The notes: generated from the sequence alone by a model not told the origin. Counted from the first letter of the stretch, positions 1 through 12,745 are shown. The stretch is 64,000 nt of DNA from Lamellibrachia columna (GCA_963662155.1 OY759269.1:4393598-4457597); one strand, 5' to 3'. A program made the numbers and translations.

Positions 1-217
1 CAGGGTGGTCTGTGGCAATTGTTTGGCGCAATTTGTCGACATGCTTCTTTATATACGATAAAACAATCTGACATATTTAATTACAAAACAGTTCAACTTG
101 TTTTCTTAATTATTTCAGGTGAGTGTGTATAATTCAGACGTGTGCGTGCGTGCGTGCCTAAGAGCGTGCGTGTGTGCATTTAATAATGGCGAAATGCACC
201 TCTCAGTAAAGCTTAGC

Positions 218-608
218 CCAACCGTAGTAGTACCAACGCCACCTCAGAAAAACCGACGTAGCACTCTCGCCACTGCAGTCCAGCTATCGTAGCACCCTCA
301 CCACCGCAGTCCAACCATCGTAGTACCATCACCGCCGCAGCCAAACCATCGTAGTACCCTGATCGACCCAGTCCAACCATCGTAGTACCCTGTCCACCGC
401 AGTCCAACCATCGTAGTATCCAGACCACCACAGGCAACCGTCGTAGTACCCCGAACACCACATCCGAACCATTGTAGCGCCCTGACCACCGCAGCCCAAC
501 CATCTGAGTATCCTAACCACTGGAGCCCAACCATCGTACTAGCCTGACCACCCAGCCCAACTATCGTAGTACCCACACCAACACAGCCCAACCATCGTAG
601 CACCTGAC
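218..608. repeat. 31-bp minisatellite (copy 1)
   Basis: About 12 to 13 degenerate units of 31 bp with core CAACCATCGTAGTACC followed by CCTG/CACC spacers. The homologous array at 50369-50790 has one additional unit, so it has changed length since the 7-kb duplication. The Gly/Trp/Tyr-rich reading frames here are by-products of the repeat. Confidence 0.9.
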
Positions 609-719
609 GTTTAACAAAATAACCACGCTTATTATAGCTGTGTAGGGAAATACATCCTCGCATTACCACTGGTTTCTATCGACATCAATATTAATAAACA
701 ATACACATTCAGATGTATA

Positions 720-1290
720 TAAGCACAAACAACTCCACACACGCACAAGCACACGCACACAGCACTGCATACAAACACACTCCACTGCTCTGCACTGCAC
801 TGTACAATAACACACGCGCGCGCGCGCGCGCGCGCGCGCGAGCACACATCACACACGCACTCGAACGCACGCACGCACGCACACATACACACACGCACTG
901 CACACACAGCACTGCATACAAACAAACAAACAAACATGCACTGCACTGCACTGCACTGCGCTGCACTGTACAATAACAGACACACGGAGGAAATTAACGA
1001 GTGCATGCGGTCATTCTAGTAATACTTGTGTGCTTCGTGAACGTCGTGAACCTCAAGTGTCCACTTAAATTACGCGTTCTGATTAATTAAGGACAACGCT
1101 AGTTTTTATGGACATACGTGTATGCATATTTAAGTATAATTACGTTATGTTATGCTTGCGTGGCAATGTATACCCGAATGTATTCCTGTGTGCGTGCATG
1201 CGCGCGTGCGTATACAATACACACGCAAACGCAAACGCACACGCACACGCACACCACTGAACGGAAACACAGACACACACAACTCTACAA
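720..1290. repeat. CA / CG / GCAC simple-sequence clusters
   Basis: Interrupted microsatellites: a CG tract at about 813-841, CGCA runs at 865-885, CACTG-type runs at 938-966 and CA/CGCA tracts at 1215-1255. The corresponding part of copy 2 (50930-51510) has a much shorter CG tract but a longer CA tract, showing independent slippage. Confidence 0.85.
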
Positions 1291-2082
1291 GCATGCGAAC
1301 ACAGTTCCGAAAATCAAGTATGTTAATATTTATTATGTCATCAACTCGCTGAACACAATTCGTTAAATTGTGTAATTTTTCTCTCCAGAAAATCAAAACA
1401 CAACATGCTCCCCATCAAATGGCGGCCAAAACAATTGCATCTCGTCTTCATGCGCAAGGGATCCTACAGTCACTGGCACACGCATATGTTGACAGTCGGC
1501 CACTAGAAATTTTAATCTGGGCACAGCATAAGTGTTGTGTAGTCCTCAAATATGGCCATATCTCTGTTCAAAAACAATGTTGATAGACTGCCAACAGTTG
1601 AAGGCAGGCGTGTAGGGCGCGACATTGCTGATGAGGTTCTCTCCGTCCGAACCATCGAGTAGCCCTACGTACAGACACGCGGCCAACGACGCCATCGCTA
1701 CCATTGCCTTAAAAGCGGAAAAATACAAGAACTGTACAGGATGGAGGAAATTTATTTCTTACCACACTGACAGGAGTTGTAGTGTCATTTGAATTCCTAA
1801 CTGTAGTATGGTGAACAGGTGTGTGCTCGTTTTCTTTAGAAACAAGAATCAACCTTCATCATATTACATGATATTCTACACGATTCCTGCAAACGTTTGC
1901 TTACTTTCACCTACCACTGGGAATATTGGAATGTAGTCGCGTGATGTTGAGTGTGAATCCACAAGGCGGGTCCCTGTGTATTTATACAAACGTGTTGTAT
2001 GAAAATGTGATGTTGCTATAATGTTCCGCAAATTACGAACCATGTTTTTAAAGGGATCACATAGCTTATGACACAATTCACA

Positions 2083-2320
2083 TCGTGTCGCTCGCATACT
2101 CACCGTGTCTCACTCACATACACAACGTGTTTCGCTCGTAGACTCATCGTGTCACGCTCCAAGAATCACAGTGTCTCGCTCGCAGATTCACCGTGTCACG
2201 CTCGCCACGTTGCTTCGTTTTCTTCAAATTGCGAACTATGAATTTAAAGAGATCATAAAACTTTTAAAAACAACTCATCTTGTCTGGCTCGCAGACTCAC
2301 CGTGTATTGCTAGCAGCCTC
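2083..2320. repeat. Degenerate short tandem repeat, CACCGTGTCNCGCTCG core
   Basis: Several imperfect units of roughly 23-26 bp built on a CACCGTGTCTCGCTCG-like core, interrupted by unique sequence around 2210-2275 and resuming at about 2280. The same array is in copy 2 at 52334-52575. No coding or structural role is evident. Confidence 0.6.
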
Positions 2321-2467
2321 ACCATGTCTAGCACGGGACTTGTTGTTCATGTTTACCACCTTGATCCACTTGTCCACAGTTGGTTCATGCCTCAACACGT
2401 TGTTCAATACTACACTATATCGGTTGAGACGTCCTATGGACGAACAGGACATTAGTACATTTAGAAA

Positions 2468-2545
2468 GCGCGCACACACGCACGCACGCACGCACGCATG
2501 CATGCACGCGCACCACACACACGCACATACGCAGAGGCGCGCACC
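2468..2545. repeat. CGCA microsatellite
   Basis: Interrupted CGCA/CACA tract. The copy-2 counterpart at 52718-52800 has more uninterrupted CGCA units. Confidence 0.85.
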
Positions 2546-2639
2546 ACAACCACGCACAAATATAAATGAATAAATATAATATTATTGGCATATTTCACTG
2601 TTTTCCGCCGACATTTTGTCACTCTTTAAATTTAATCCG

Positions 2640-5600
2640 TCATGAAAATAAGACGGTGGAAATTAGGTTTAACATACGTGTAAGCCTGTACCTGTAACAC
2701 AGATATGTGTGGCGCCGGAAACTATAAAGCCGTGATGACATCTGGGACTAGGTAAGTTCTTCAGCCACAGCCATTTTCCTTCGTCCAAATTAGAGGTTAC
2801 ATAAACAACTATGATTTTACTGACATATTTATAAGAATATGGTTAGAAAATGCAGTCGTTTTGAAATAAGTATAATATTATACACATACATGTAGATTGG
2901 AATTTGCGTTTATCACTAATTCACAAAACCGAAATCAGACATTAATGTCGTATCCTCTGTCACCTGTTGTGTTTTACTTCGACCTTACCATATCCAGTAC
3001 CTTTTATCAAAGCATGGAGTGAGGAAACCAGGGAAACATTGACATCCTGAAATTAAGACTGCAATGCAAGGTAATAAACAGTTCTTGGGCCATTGTGATT
3101 CGAGGAATTGAGGGGTTCCCGGGCACATCATGGACACCCTGGATCCGACCATGATTCGGGCATGAATGATAAGCATGAGAGGCACGGGACACTCTTTCTG
3201 AGGTGTCAACATTCGGGCAGGAAATACCGCTTTTTCCCCCTCCGCTTTTTGGATGAAATGTCCAGCTTTTTGTAATTTAAAAAAGCAAAAAAAATTCACA
3301 CTAAAATCGATCTATCTGTTGCATACGAGTCCATCCTAAGCACATTTTATGTCTTTGGAGCCAATAAAGTTAAGCGGAGGAGGATGTTTCCTGCTTTTTA
3401 TGAGCATTTTACCGCTTTATCACGAGAACTTGGATACCTAAAATAAGGTGGGGCATAACACCCACAGTAAGAGTCATGCAGAGCTACCAAGTCTCACACA
3501 TTTGGCGTGAGACTCACGCATTTGGCTTCCATCTCACGCACTCGCGCAGCTATTTGTAGATCTCACGCACATTGGCCGTTTCAATTAATAATTAATATAA
3601 TCCCCTAGGTATAGTTTTATCTTCATTGGTGACGTCGCGCGTAATCGCCACTTTCACACACGATTATCGACAGACAGCCCGCGTGACAACCCCATGTCTC
3701 CCTGCCAGAGTGATCATGATCACGGGTATGGTCGGGGCTTGTTACGAGCGCTGGTCCCTCGCCTCGTTTCAAACTGGCAATGGTCCGCCCACTGACATTT
3801 GAGCCAACAAGCGATTTGCTTATTAAAAGTATACATGGGCACACAACCAGACACATCCTAGTAGTACCAACTTTAAAGCATTTAAGCCAGACGTGTGCAG
3901 GTTGGGTTAAAATGCTGATACGTATGACACATTGGGAATTATCAGATATCAAGATGCTGTTATCTTAACTGTTTCAAAACAATTGAAAAATTTTCGTCCA
4001 GTATTTAAATAAACCGCAACGCCATACATAATTCAAGATTTATCAATCTGTCAATTATTTCCAGTGTATTATAAAAAGCTGTCCCCGATAGAAATTTGAA
4101 TGACTAGAATGGCTTTCATCTGGTGCCCTAGTTTTTGGGAAACATAACACCATTTTTCAGTGTTGGGATCCTGCCAATATCTCGCTTGTTCCTCTACACA
4201 TTGCACCTCTGGTCATAGACATGATAAACGTTCAGGAAATAACATACAATGAAAAAATGATGTGTCAAACTGTGGTTAACTGGATGTCTTTATGTGTATT
4301 GTTGTCATGTTGCTGTGAATTACGATAGCCATCATTAAAGTTTATAACGTTATTAGATATTTTGTTTTAGAAAAGGTCGAAAAAGGGTTATTTTGTCCTT
4401 GAGACAACCAAGGTGTGGTGCGCATGCATATAACATGTAGGTAAATTATTTGCCATCATAACTCGTCCACTCTGCAATATGTTTCAGAATGCTGGCGTTT
4501 GACTGACGCAGATGAGAAATAATTTTCAACCTTCCACACAACATATCTTTGAAACACCATGCCATTTTTTTGGCCACAAAGATTTCTAACACAGAACTTC
4601 TGAAAGTATCTGCTCAGATTAACATGGATGACTTGTTCACCACAAGAATCGGCCAAGTTTTACCAAAGGACGATGACAATATGGCCAAAACAGCTTTGAG
4701 ATAAACCCTGAAGGACAACGAAAACGAGGTAGACTAAAGATACCTCCGACTCCTGTGCTCTATAACGGTGGTTTGACGTGCCAAAGTATATGAAAAAAAA
4801 TATAATTTAAGTGCACCTATTTCAAGTTGTAATGAGTTCCCACAATGTCCCACAATAAAATCCATGAAACTGCTCTTTTGAATAAGCGCATTAGCATTGA
4901 CACTCGATTGTTTCAACGCACGGCAAACAATTTGCGCGAAGTGCGTGTCGTACTTCCGTCGACAATCTCAAGCGATGTCACATTTACCTTGCTACAGAGG
5001 CGCCACGGGTTATTTCGGGCAGCCTATGTTCTAATTACAATGTAATTAACCCCAATTCTGATTGTAATACCCTATCAACTGAAACAGCGCTTCCGAATGA
5101 GCTGTTGAAGGTCAGTGACAGCCACAAAGGTGGTACGGCTTCAACTGAATCGAAGCGAAGCTTTTGACATCGACCGACATAAACATGCAGCTTACACGCT
5201 ATTATGAAAACACGGGCAACATCGTCCGTTGGGTCGAAGGATATGCCTGTCATGGTTCGTTGCCTATATCCAGCACAGACAATACAGTAGTACAGCTGCC
5301 CGTGAACATTCAAGAGATCACCAAATGAACTGCGGCTAGTCCAACAAGGCTTAATTACTGTTGACCGACCAGCACGTTCTTCAAATTAGTTTCTTACATA
5401 ACAGTCCAGGCGAAGTTGGTGCTTCTGTTGACGCACCTGACAAGACCCATTTGTGAAAGACCCCACTTGCTGGTTTGCATGGCTTCGGATTCAATACACA
5501 TTCTTGGCCTATGACACACACTGTATGCTTGATGCGGTGTTGTGCGTGACGTTGACAGCCAGTCGGGGAAAATTTGTGAAGATTGAAAAAGGTGTTCCAA

Positions 5601-7060
5601 TACAAAGACGAACAAAAACAAAGTGTTCTTTATGCGTGCACAGGATCGTGGTGACTAGCAGGAAACAGCGCCATGCACGGGTGGCATTTCCCTCATGGCT
5701 GGCACGGCGACACTCTGAGAGGTTGGTAATGATCGAGTGATGTGTATCACAGCAGCTAGGCCATGGAAGGTTATTCCACCATGCACTTCCTTTATCTTCA
5801 TAGCTTGAAGCTTTCAAATTTATGTATTGACTGTTGAAATGACTGTGTTTGTTTACTTATTTTTAAACTATGTTATAGCGAATCCACCTACGTTACAATA
5901 TTGTGTCATATTATTTATTTTCTACATATCAATTGGTGAAATAACTCTGTATTGCATATCCCGTTTTAGATATTGTGTACTATTTTCTAGGAAATATTTT
6001 TATTGTCGCTGTTCACGCGATACATGAAAGATGTTCATCAACGGACTACCCGTCATGTGTGCCTCTTCGAGTCTTGCTAAGGGATCATCTACAAACAATT
6101 TCGGCTTTAATTCTCATTATATGATGAAAAGCTAGGTTTGTGCATAAATGTTAGTTTGGTATTGTATATAGGTATGATCTATTCCATTGTTGCACATTTA
6201 GTTGGACCGGCAGTTAATGTATTGGGGCATATATTTATTACTAGTGATATTTAATGGTGACAGATTCGTAAATTTCAGATTGCTAACTCCATACAGCCCC
6301 TTCTGGGGACAGCAGCATGATAAAGCGCCGTCGTTGTATATTTGCCCCTTATTTGATATGTGTGCTATATTTATATTTGTAATACTAATATTTGTACATA
6401 TAAGAGCCAAATAAAGAGCATGTGTCTGCTTGTCTGTTGTAGGCGCCATCTTAGGTTGACCACTTCCGGCGGATGTACATAGCTATGATTGAATATGCAT
6501 AATTCAATATCAATAAAATGGATTACTAATATTATATACGCATTTTATATCGTGTATGCTGGATCATCATATGATGTATTGTATATAATAAACATTCTAA
6601 TGAATAAATAGTTTAAATATTTTCATTAGATGTTGTCACTTCAGCTAAATTTAAATTGAACATTTTTGAAAGACACACACCACAAATTCGTCTTTTTGGT
6701 CATGACATAGTATATAAGCAAAAGTAATTCCTATAGTTAATAGGTTGGGAACTATAACACACAGGGTTATGTCTCAGTAGTCGGGTGGGAGACTACAGGC
6801 TTAGGGGTCGACATACACTCTCCCTTGAATAGTTCAACAAAGCAACCAAAAGAGATCCTGTGTTGTGGAGGAGGTCCCACACACCAAATCTGTAAAGTGC
6901 TCCACTAATTGCCCGAGCCCAAGGCAGAATGGCAAAGCGTCACTCGCTTCACTGTGGTCTCTTCTTTTTTCTGTGCATTATTTTAATCTTTTGACTGATA
7001 TTTGAAATTGATGACAAACTAGTGTTACAATTAGTGTTACATTGTAACGCTTTTATTTGG
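2640..7060. other. Remainder of duplicated unit, no gene recognised
   Basis: Mostly AT-rich sequence without a recognised gene. At 3490-3575 the word CTCACGCA and its variants recur four to five times. Open frames on the minus strand at 5035-5313 and 5381-5605 and on the plus strand at 5453-5740 are retained in part in copy 2, but a two-base G insertion near 55850 breaks the first of them. They have no identifiable domain. A short ATG-to-GTAAG segment near 2707-2752 could be mistaken for a first exon but has no support. Confidence 0.5.
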
Positions 7061-7064
7061 GAAT

Positions 7065-7316
<252 letters not shown>

Positions 7317-7394
7317 CCAACTAACTGGGGGCACCCATCAAAACATAGAAGTAATATTCGATGTAATTTTTTTTATTTAAGGATATGACTTTCA

Positions 7395-7490
7395 ACCTTG
7401 CTCGGGGGGGCGTATTTGGAGGGGGGCATAACTGCCTTTGGCTCTAAGGTGTTTTTCAGTACAACCTGTTGCGCCACTACTTTATAGCAT
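7395..7490 (-). repeat. Dispersed repeat family Y, minus-strand copy
   Basis: The reverse complement reads GTAGTGGCGCAACAG, then a diverged stretch, CCAAAGG, and ends in CCCCCCTCCAAATACGCC. This matches the block seen at 24740-24815, 39480-39600 (minus), 40121-40250 and 42726-42840, which carries a GTAGCNNNGCAACA...AAATACGCCACTG signature. Confidence 0.6.
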
Positions 7491-7517
7491 GTTAAATTAA
7501 TGGGTGACTAAGCTTGC

Positions 7518-7563
7518 CACCCCCCCTCCACCACCACCACCACCACCACCACCACCACCCCCA
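7518..7563. repeat. CCA trinucleotide microsatellite
   Basis: A C-rich tract followed by about a dozen CCA units. The poly-proline frame over it is a repeat artefact. Confidence 0.85.
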
Positions 7564-8074
7564 CATGGTCGTTATTCAGACACTTCTTTTGACTCCCTGC
7601 ATAGTTGTAAAACATTATGTGGTGACCTTACGTGTACTACGACAGTAACCGAACTGGTTGCTACACACGCGTATCGACTGTATGACTTTTTCCTTTCGTC
7701 TAAGTATAATTTTCGTCCAGCTATCAAGCGACTTGTACAATCGTTTTTCTTTGCTGAAATTCCTGGATCAGGCGATCGATTACGTAACTAATCATCGAAA
7801 TTTCACCATGCTAATTGCCTGTTCCTGTTATCTGGATCGTTCTGTCATTTATGGATTTTACGGATAGGCACGATTCGCAAATGATGAAACGAAATATAAC
7901 AAATAAGTTTCTTCACGAATTGGTTGTCGGTTGAACATGAAATGGCGTAGATTTCAATCTCCCTGACTGAAATCTTATGCTTGTTTCAAAATTATGGAAA
8001 CTACGCAATTGTTGAAAGTGTCCACTCAAATTCTAAGTTGTTGTGCCTCTCTGTCTCCCCATGTTGAGCATTTA

Positions 8075-8490
8075 TGCGCGCGCACACACGCACGAACGCA
8101 CGCTCGCTAACACGTACATAGCCACGCACCATGCTCGCACGCACGCATCCGTCCACGCACGCTCGCTCGCAATCATGCACGCACGCCCGCACCAACGCAC
8201 GATCGCACGCATGCATTCACACTCGCTCATTCGCAGGCACGCATGCACGCACGAACGCACGCACGCACGTAGGCACGCAGGAATACACGCACACATGTTC
8301 GCTCGTTCTCTCGCACGCATCCGCGCACCTATGCTCGCACTGGCTCCCCGTGATGCGCATTTATGCGCACGCACGCACGCACGCACGCACACGCGCTCGC
8401 ACGCCCATAAGCACGCACGTATCCACGCACCCACGCTGGTTGTCACGCACGCACCCACGCAGGTTGTCACGCACGCACCCACGCACAATT
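8075..8490. repeat. CGCA-rich interrupted microsatellite block
   Basis: About 415 bp dominated by ACGC/CGCA words with interruptions such as TCGCTCG and ATTTATGCGC. Two 20-bp-scale repeats of an ACCCACGC...GTTGTCACGCACGC type occur at 8429-8485. Long His/Ala/Arg frames here are low-complexity artefacts. Confidence 0.85.
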
Positions 8491-8539
8491 CGCTGTCTCA
8501 TTATCTCCCACTTTTGTCTTCTTATCTTCGTTATTGATG

Positions 8540-9260
8540 TACAACTACCGTAGATGAACTGCAGCTATTCAGTTGTGGGGTCAATTATTTGTTGTTATCT
8601 CACTACTCGCCAGATGTCATCGTTATCGTTTGGCTAGCCGAACCACTATAAAATCACACCAGCCACCGTCTACGAATGTCACGCTGGTTGAGTACTATTC
8701 ATACAACTTACGTAGAGGAGTGACGTCACAAGACTACTGATATTTAATATACCCTTTTAAAATATGTGTTCTCCCATTGACATATTCAATGTGGATACAT
8801 TTTCATGACACTAATATTACGTCGACACAGTAAAAGTTGTACTGTTCCCCCAACCCAAGTCTTTAGCGAGGAACGGATTTTTGTGACACACATACTTGTA
8901 AACATACTTGTGGACCTCTAACAGTTGTCGTTCTACCACCCACACACCCTCACTAAGCTCACAAAGTTCAAGTAATTACGTGAAACTTGTGAAAGCTATA
9001 TTGTTCTTCCACACCTCACATTGGTGGACACGTCGTCTGGTGATGTTTGGCCGCGCTGAGTACGACCTTTCAGCTGATTGGACGAGCGAAAACGAGGACG
9101 AGGGAGTGAGGCATGGGAGGGAGACTAATCCCATGTAGGGACGAGGGGAGAGCAAGCATAGAGATATGGGGAATATGGAGAAGAGGGAATGTTACAATGA
9201 GTGGAAAGACGAGCGAATACGGGAAAGATGGGAGGCCAACTGCGGGGAAGAGTTGGGATG
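8540..9260. other. Unassigned AT-rich spacer
   Basis: I see no gene, RNA or recognisable repeat. The last 150 bases (9100-9260) become G/A-rich and grade into the 45-bp minisatellite as degenerate, unphased units. Confidence 0.4.
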
Positions 9261-9264
9261 AGGA

Positions 9265-10705
9265 CCAGTGAATGTGGGGAATAAGCAGAAACGGTGCTGG
9301 GAGGAGGAACCAGTGAATGGAAGGAATAGGGAAAAAAGGTGTCGGGAGAAGGAACCAGTGAATGTGGGGAATAGGAAGAAAAGGTGTTAGGAGAAGGAAC
9401 CAGTGGATGTGGGGAATACGGAGAAAAGGTATTGGGAGGAGGAATCAGTGAATGTGGGGAATAGGGAGAAAGGTTGTTGGGAGAAGGAATCAGTGAATGT
9501 GGGGAATAGGGAGAAAAGTTGTTGGGTGAAGGAACCAGTGAATGTGGGGAATAGGGAGAAAAGGTGTTGCAGAAGGAACCAGTGAATGTGGGGAATAGGG
9601 AGAAAGGTTGTTGGGAGAAGGAACCAGTGAATGTGGGGAATAGGGAGAAAAGGTGTTGGGAGGAGGAACCAGTGAATGTGGGGAATAGGGAGAAAGGTTG
9701 TTGGGAGGAGGAACCAGTGAATGCGGGGAATAGAGAGAAAAGGTGTTGGGAGAACGAACCAGTGAATGTGGGGAATAGGGAGAAAGGTTGTTGGGAGAAG
9801 GAACCAGTTAATGTTGGGAATAGGGAGAAAAATTGTTGGGTGAAGGAACCAGTGAATGTGGGAAATAGGGAGAAAAGGTGTTGCAGAAGGAACCAATGAA
9901 TGTGGGGAATAGGGAGAAAGGTGTTGGGAGGAGGAACCAGTGAATGCAGGGAATAGGGACAAAAGGTGTTGGGAGAAGGAACCAGTGAATGTGGGGAATA
10001 GGGAGAAAGGTTGTTGGGAGAAGGAACCAGTGAATGTGGGGAATAGGGAGAAAGTTTGTTGGGAGAAGGAACCAGTGAATATGGGGAATAGGGAGAAAGG
10101 TTGTTGGGAGAAGGAACCAGTGAATGTGGGGAATATGGAGAAAAGGTGTTGCAGAAGGAACCAGTGAATGTGGGGAATAGGGAGAAAGGTTGTTGGGAGA
10201 AGGAACCAGTGAATGTGGGGAATAGGGAGAAAAGGTGTTGGGAGGAGGAACCAGTGAATGTGGGGAATAGGGAGAAAGGTTGTTGTGAGAAGGAACCAGT
10301 GAATGTGGGGAATAGGGAGAAAAGGTGTTGGGAGGAGGAACCAGTGAATGTGGGGAATAGGGAGAAAGGTTGTTGGGAGGACGAACCAGTGAATGCGGGG
10401 AATAGGGAGAAAAGGTGTTGGGAGAACGAACCAGTGAATGTGGGGAATAGGGAGAAAGGTTGTTGGGAGAAGGAACCAGTGAATGTTGGGAATAGGGAGA
10501 AAAGTTGTTGGGTGAAGGAACCAGTGAATGTGGGGAATAGGGAGAAAAGGTGTTGCAGAAGGAACCAATGAATGTGGGGAATAGGGAGAAAAGGTGTTGG
10601 GAGGAGGAACCAGTGAATGCGGGGAATAGGGAGAAAAGGTGTTGGGAGAAGGAACCAGTGAATGTGGGGAATAGGGAGAAAAGGTGTTGGGAAGAGGAAC
10701 CATTG
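9265..10705. repeat. 45-bp minisatellite, about 32 units
   Basis: Units of 45 bp with core CCAGTGAATGTGGGGAATAG and a variable tail (GAGAAAGGTTGTTGGGAGAAG and relatives); some units are 42 bp because the tail reads GTTGCAGAAGG. The short variant appears near 9567, 9880, 10150 and 10550, and the stretches between share the same order of unit types, suggesting higher-order duplication of multi-unit blocks. Because 45 is a multiple of three, both strands stay open for long distances. The plus frame gives a 15-residue period (EPVNVGNREKGCWEK) and the minus frame a period like LPIPHIHWFLLPTTF. No splice, start or promoter context argues for coding. Confidence 0.95.
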
Positions 10706-11540
10706 GACGTGTGAAAGGTGTCATTGTGTGGCTGGCATGGCTGGTATTTGCTGGTTCGAATAAATCCGTGACCAAAATTAAGCAACACAGAAAAACGTCC
10801 TTCGTTAAGATTACATGTCAATACAGCGATGTGTGTCTTTTGGGATTTATTGATTCATGTTTACAAACACATATGTCGCGTTGTATTTGCAACTCGTTTC
10901 GAATAATTCGATCCTCCGTTGCCTGCGCGTGTCTCCTCGACCACTACGCAGTGGCCGTCAGAGGGCGCCAACGTCCGTCGTAGGCCGAGGGAGTTATTTA
11001 GAAGACGGAGCATTACATGGCTGGGGGGTGTCTTGGCGATCACTACGTTCGTTATTAAGACACTTTTTTGCTCGTCCAGCTGGTGATTTCAGACTGACAG
11101 CATTGATTGCCATGTCAGTTTTGGGGTCTATTTCAAAAAAATTCGAAAGGAAAGGGAAAGCCAACTGCACCGTGTATCAATGAAGTTTGTAAAAGCGCGA
11201 TGTATAGATGTATGCATATTAGGTGGGAAGTCTCTCAAAACGAACGTAGTTTTAGGGGTGTACAGGCCAAACTTAAGTATTTCATGTTTGCACAACATAT
11301 GGGAATCTTTTATTTTCAAAACAAGCGTATTTTTTTTTTGGGGGGGGTATATGCCAGCGCTACGAATCGTGACAAGGGGTGGGGTCAAAGAAGTAAAAAA
11401 AATAGTGTGACGTATTTTAAGGATGGCCCCTTATTTCGCCGGAGTCAGTGTCACATCCACATCCATTATCGCGTTCAACAACATCACCACATCGAGGGTA
11501 ATGTAATAAATCGACCAGTAATGTAGTACAAATTTTTGCT
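10706..11540. other. Unassigned spacer with G and T homopolymers
   Basis: No recognised gene. Contains a T9/G8 homopolymer run at about 11332-11347. Short open frames overlap on all strands without motif content. Confidence 0.35.
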
Positions 11541-11544
11541 GACA

Positions 11545-11590
11545 ATCATTATGATGATGATGATGTTAATAACGATGATGTAGAAGGTGA
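11545..11590. repeat. GAT microsatellite upstream of LINE
   Basis: Short ATGATGATGATG tract immediately before the 5' end of the RTE-like element; similar repeats follow its 3' end at 12420, so the element sits within or was flanked by GAT repeats. Confidence 0.6.
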
Positions 11591-12415
11591 GGGCTACTCC
11601 GACGATTACAACCTTGTCGCTGTGGAGTAGCTTGTGTGCTTCAGTGATCCTGAGAACTATGCCGGCTGGGATACGTGTATCCCTAGTAGGTTTAACCATG
11701 CCGGACTGGTCGTGGGTGAGATTCCAGACTAAGAGTGATCCCTGGTCCTCCAGGTTGGGGGATGGGCGGCAGGCTAACAACCTGCTCCCGTAAAAACAAC
11801 ATATGTTACAGAAACATGTACAAGAAATCCAGCCTTTCTGATGGGTGATATTGGCGCTCTTTCTTCGACAGAGGATAGCATGAATGGTGATCGCCAAAGC
11901 CGAAAGGAAGCTAACACCAAGATACAGCCGTCAGTACATCCACGAAAACCGATCAAGGTTGCGTGTTGGAATGTGAGGACGATGAACGCAGATGGTAAAA
12001 CTGAGCAAATTGTAAATGAAATGAACAACTATGGCATAGACATACTGGGAATCAGCGAGAGTAGGTGGACTGGAACAGGGAGAGTCAGACTTGAAGGAGG
12101 GGAGAAAGTGTTGTATTCTGGGGTAGAGACCAGGCATGAGTTTGGTGTTGGGATGATAATATCTAAGAAGAACAGGAATACACTTCTCGAATGGCATCCA
12201 GTGAATTATTACTGTTAGATCGATCGGAAGACCAAAAGAGACGTGGCGGCGAATGGTGTAGAAAGAACGAGATGTATTTGGGTGGAAATCATGGGCAGAG
12301 GCGGCACAGAGGGCGGCCGACAGGGCGGAATGGCGGACCCTTGTACATGCCCTATGTGACACATGGCGCCCAAGGGATCCGTAAGCCGTAAGTAAGAAGG
12401 CGATGCTGAGGGTAA
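11590..12415 (+). mobile_element. RTE-type LINE, internally deleted (5' UTR + endonuclease start fused to 3' end)
   Basis: Bases 11590-11840 resemble the 5' leader of RTE-like elements. From 11937 the plus frame encodes the start of an apurinic-type endonuclease: KVACWNVRTM, then DILGISESRW with the catalytic Glu, through about 12215. The reading then jumps directly to a 3'-terminal peptide (EDRKRRGGEWCRKN, later VTHGAQGIRKP and a stop at about 12390). The rest of the endonuclease and the whole reverse transcriptase, normally more than 2 kb, are missing. The join is near 12216-12225. The element can no longer move on its own. The family assignment rests on the NVRTM/ISESRW motifs known from RTE-like 'craniofacial development protein 2-like' ORFs. 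Confidence 0.85.
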
Positions 12416-12419
12416 TAAA

Positions 12420-12745
12420 CGATTATGATGATGACGACAATTAATCTTAGTGATGATGATAATTATGACGATGATGATGATAACGATTATGATGATGCTG
12501 ATGATAATGATGACAATGATGATGATGATAATAATAATGATGATAACGGCGTTGATGATGAGGATGATAAATGGTCATGATGATGATGAGGAAGAAGATG
12601 AAGACAATTAAGCGGTCTTAGTGATGATGATGACGAAGATGATAACAATGAGGGTGATCATTATTACGATTATGAGGACGAACACAATGACACCCTCAGT
12701 CTCATCATCTTGCTCCTCCTCCTCATCGTCATCATCATCCTCGTG
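12420..12745. repeat. GAT/ATG microsatellite with strand switch
   Basis: From 12420 to about 12690 the plus strand is GATGAT-rich with many point changes. From about 12700 to 12745 the same strand becomes CATCATC/CTCCTC-rich, the complementary composition. The two halves could pair as an imperfect hairpin. This is probably the tail and flank of the preceding LINE. Confidence 0.8.

Larger units (their letters stand above)
1..7060 (+). repeat. Segmental duplication, copy 1 (left end cut by window)
   Basis: The sequence from base 1 to about 7060 recurs in the same orientation at 50143-57781. The match is direct and nearly base for base: over 5453-5740 versus 56175-56462 I count three substitutions in 288 bases. 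The homology begins at the very first base, so the true left end lies outside the window. It stops at the CA microsatellite starting near 7065, beyond which the two loci are unrelated. Length differences come from a 443-bp RT insertion in copy 2, one extra 31-bp minisatellite unit in copy 2, and microsatellite length. I see no convincing protein gene conserved across the unit. It may be a segmental duplication or a large mobile element. Confidence 0.95.

Noticed and set aside
298..669. Gly/Trp-rich minus-strand proteins in both 7-kb copies
   Set aside because: Generated by the 31-bp minisatellite; since 31 is not a multiple of three, the same peptides cycle through all frames.
5035..5605. Conserved minus-strand proteins within the duplicated unit
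   Set aside because: Conservation between copies is explained by the recent duplication alone; a two-base insertion near 55850 breaks one frame, and no domain or splice structure is seen.
9387..10775. A 462-codon minus-strand open frame as a real gene
   Set aside because: It is exactly coextensive with the 45-bp minisatellite, has no unique sequence, no splice or start context, and the opposite strand is equally open.
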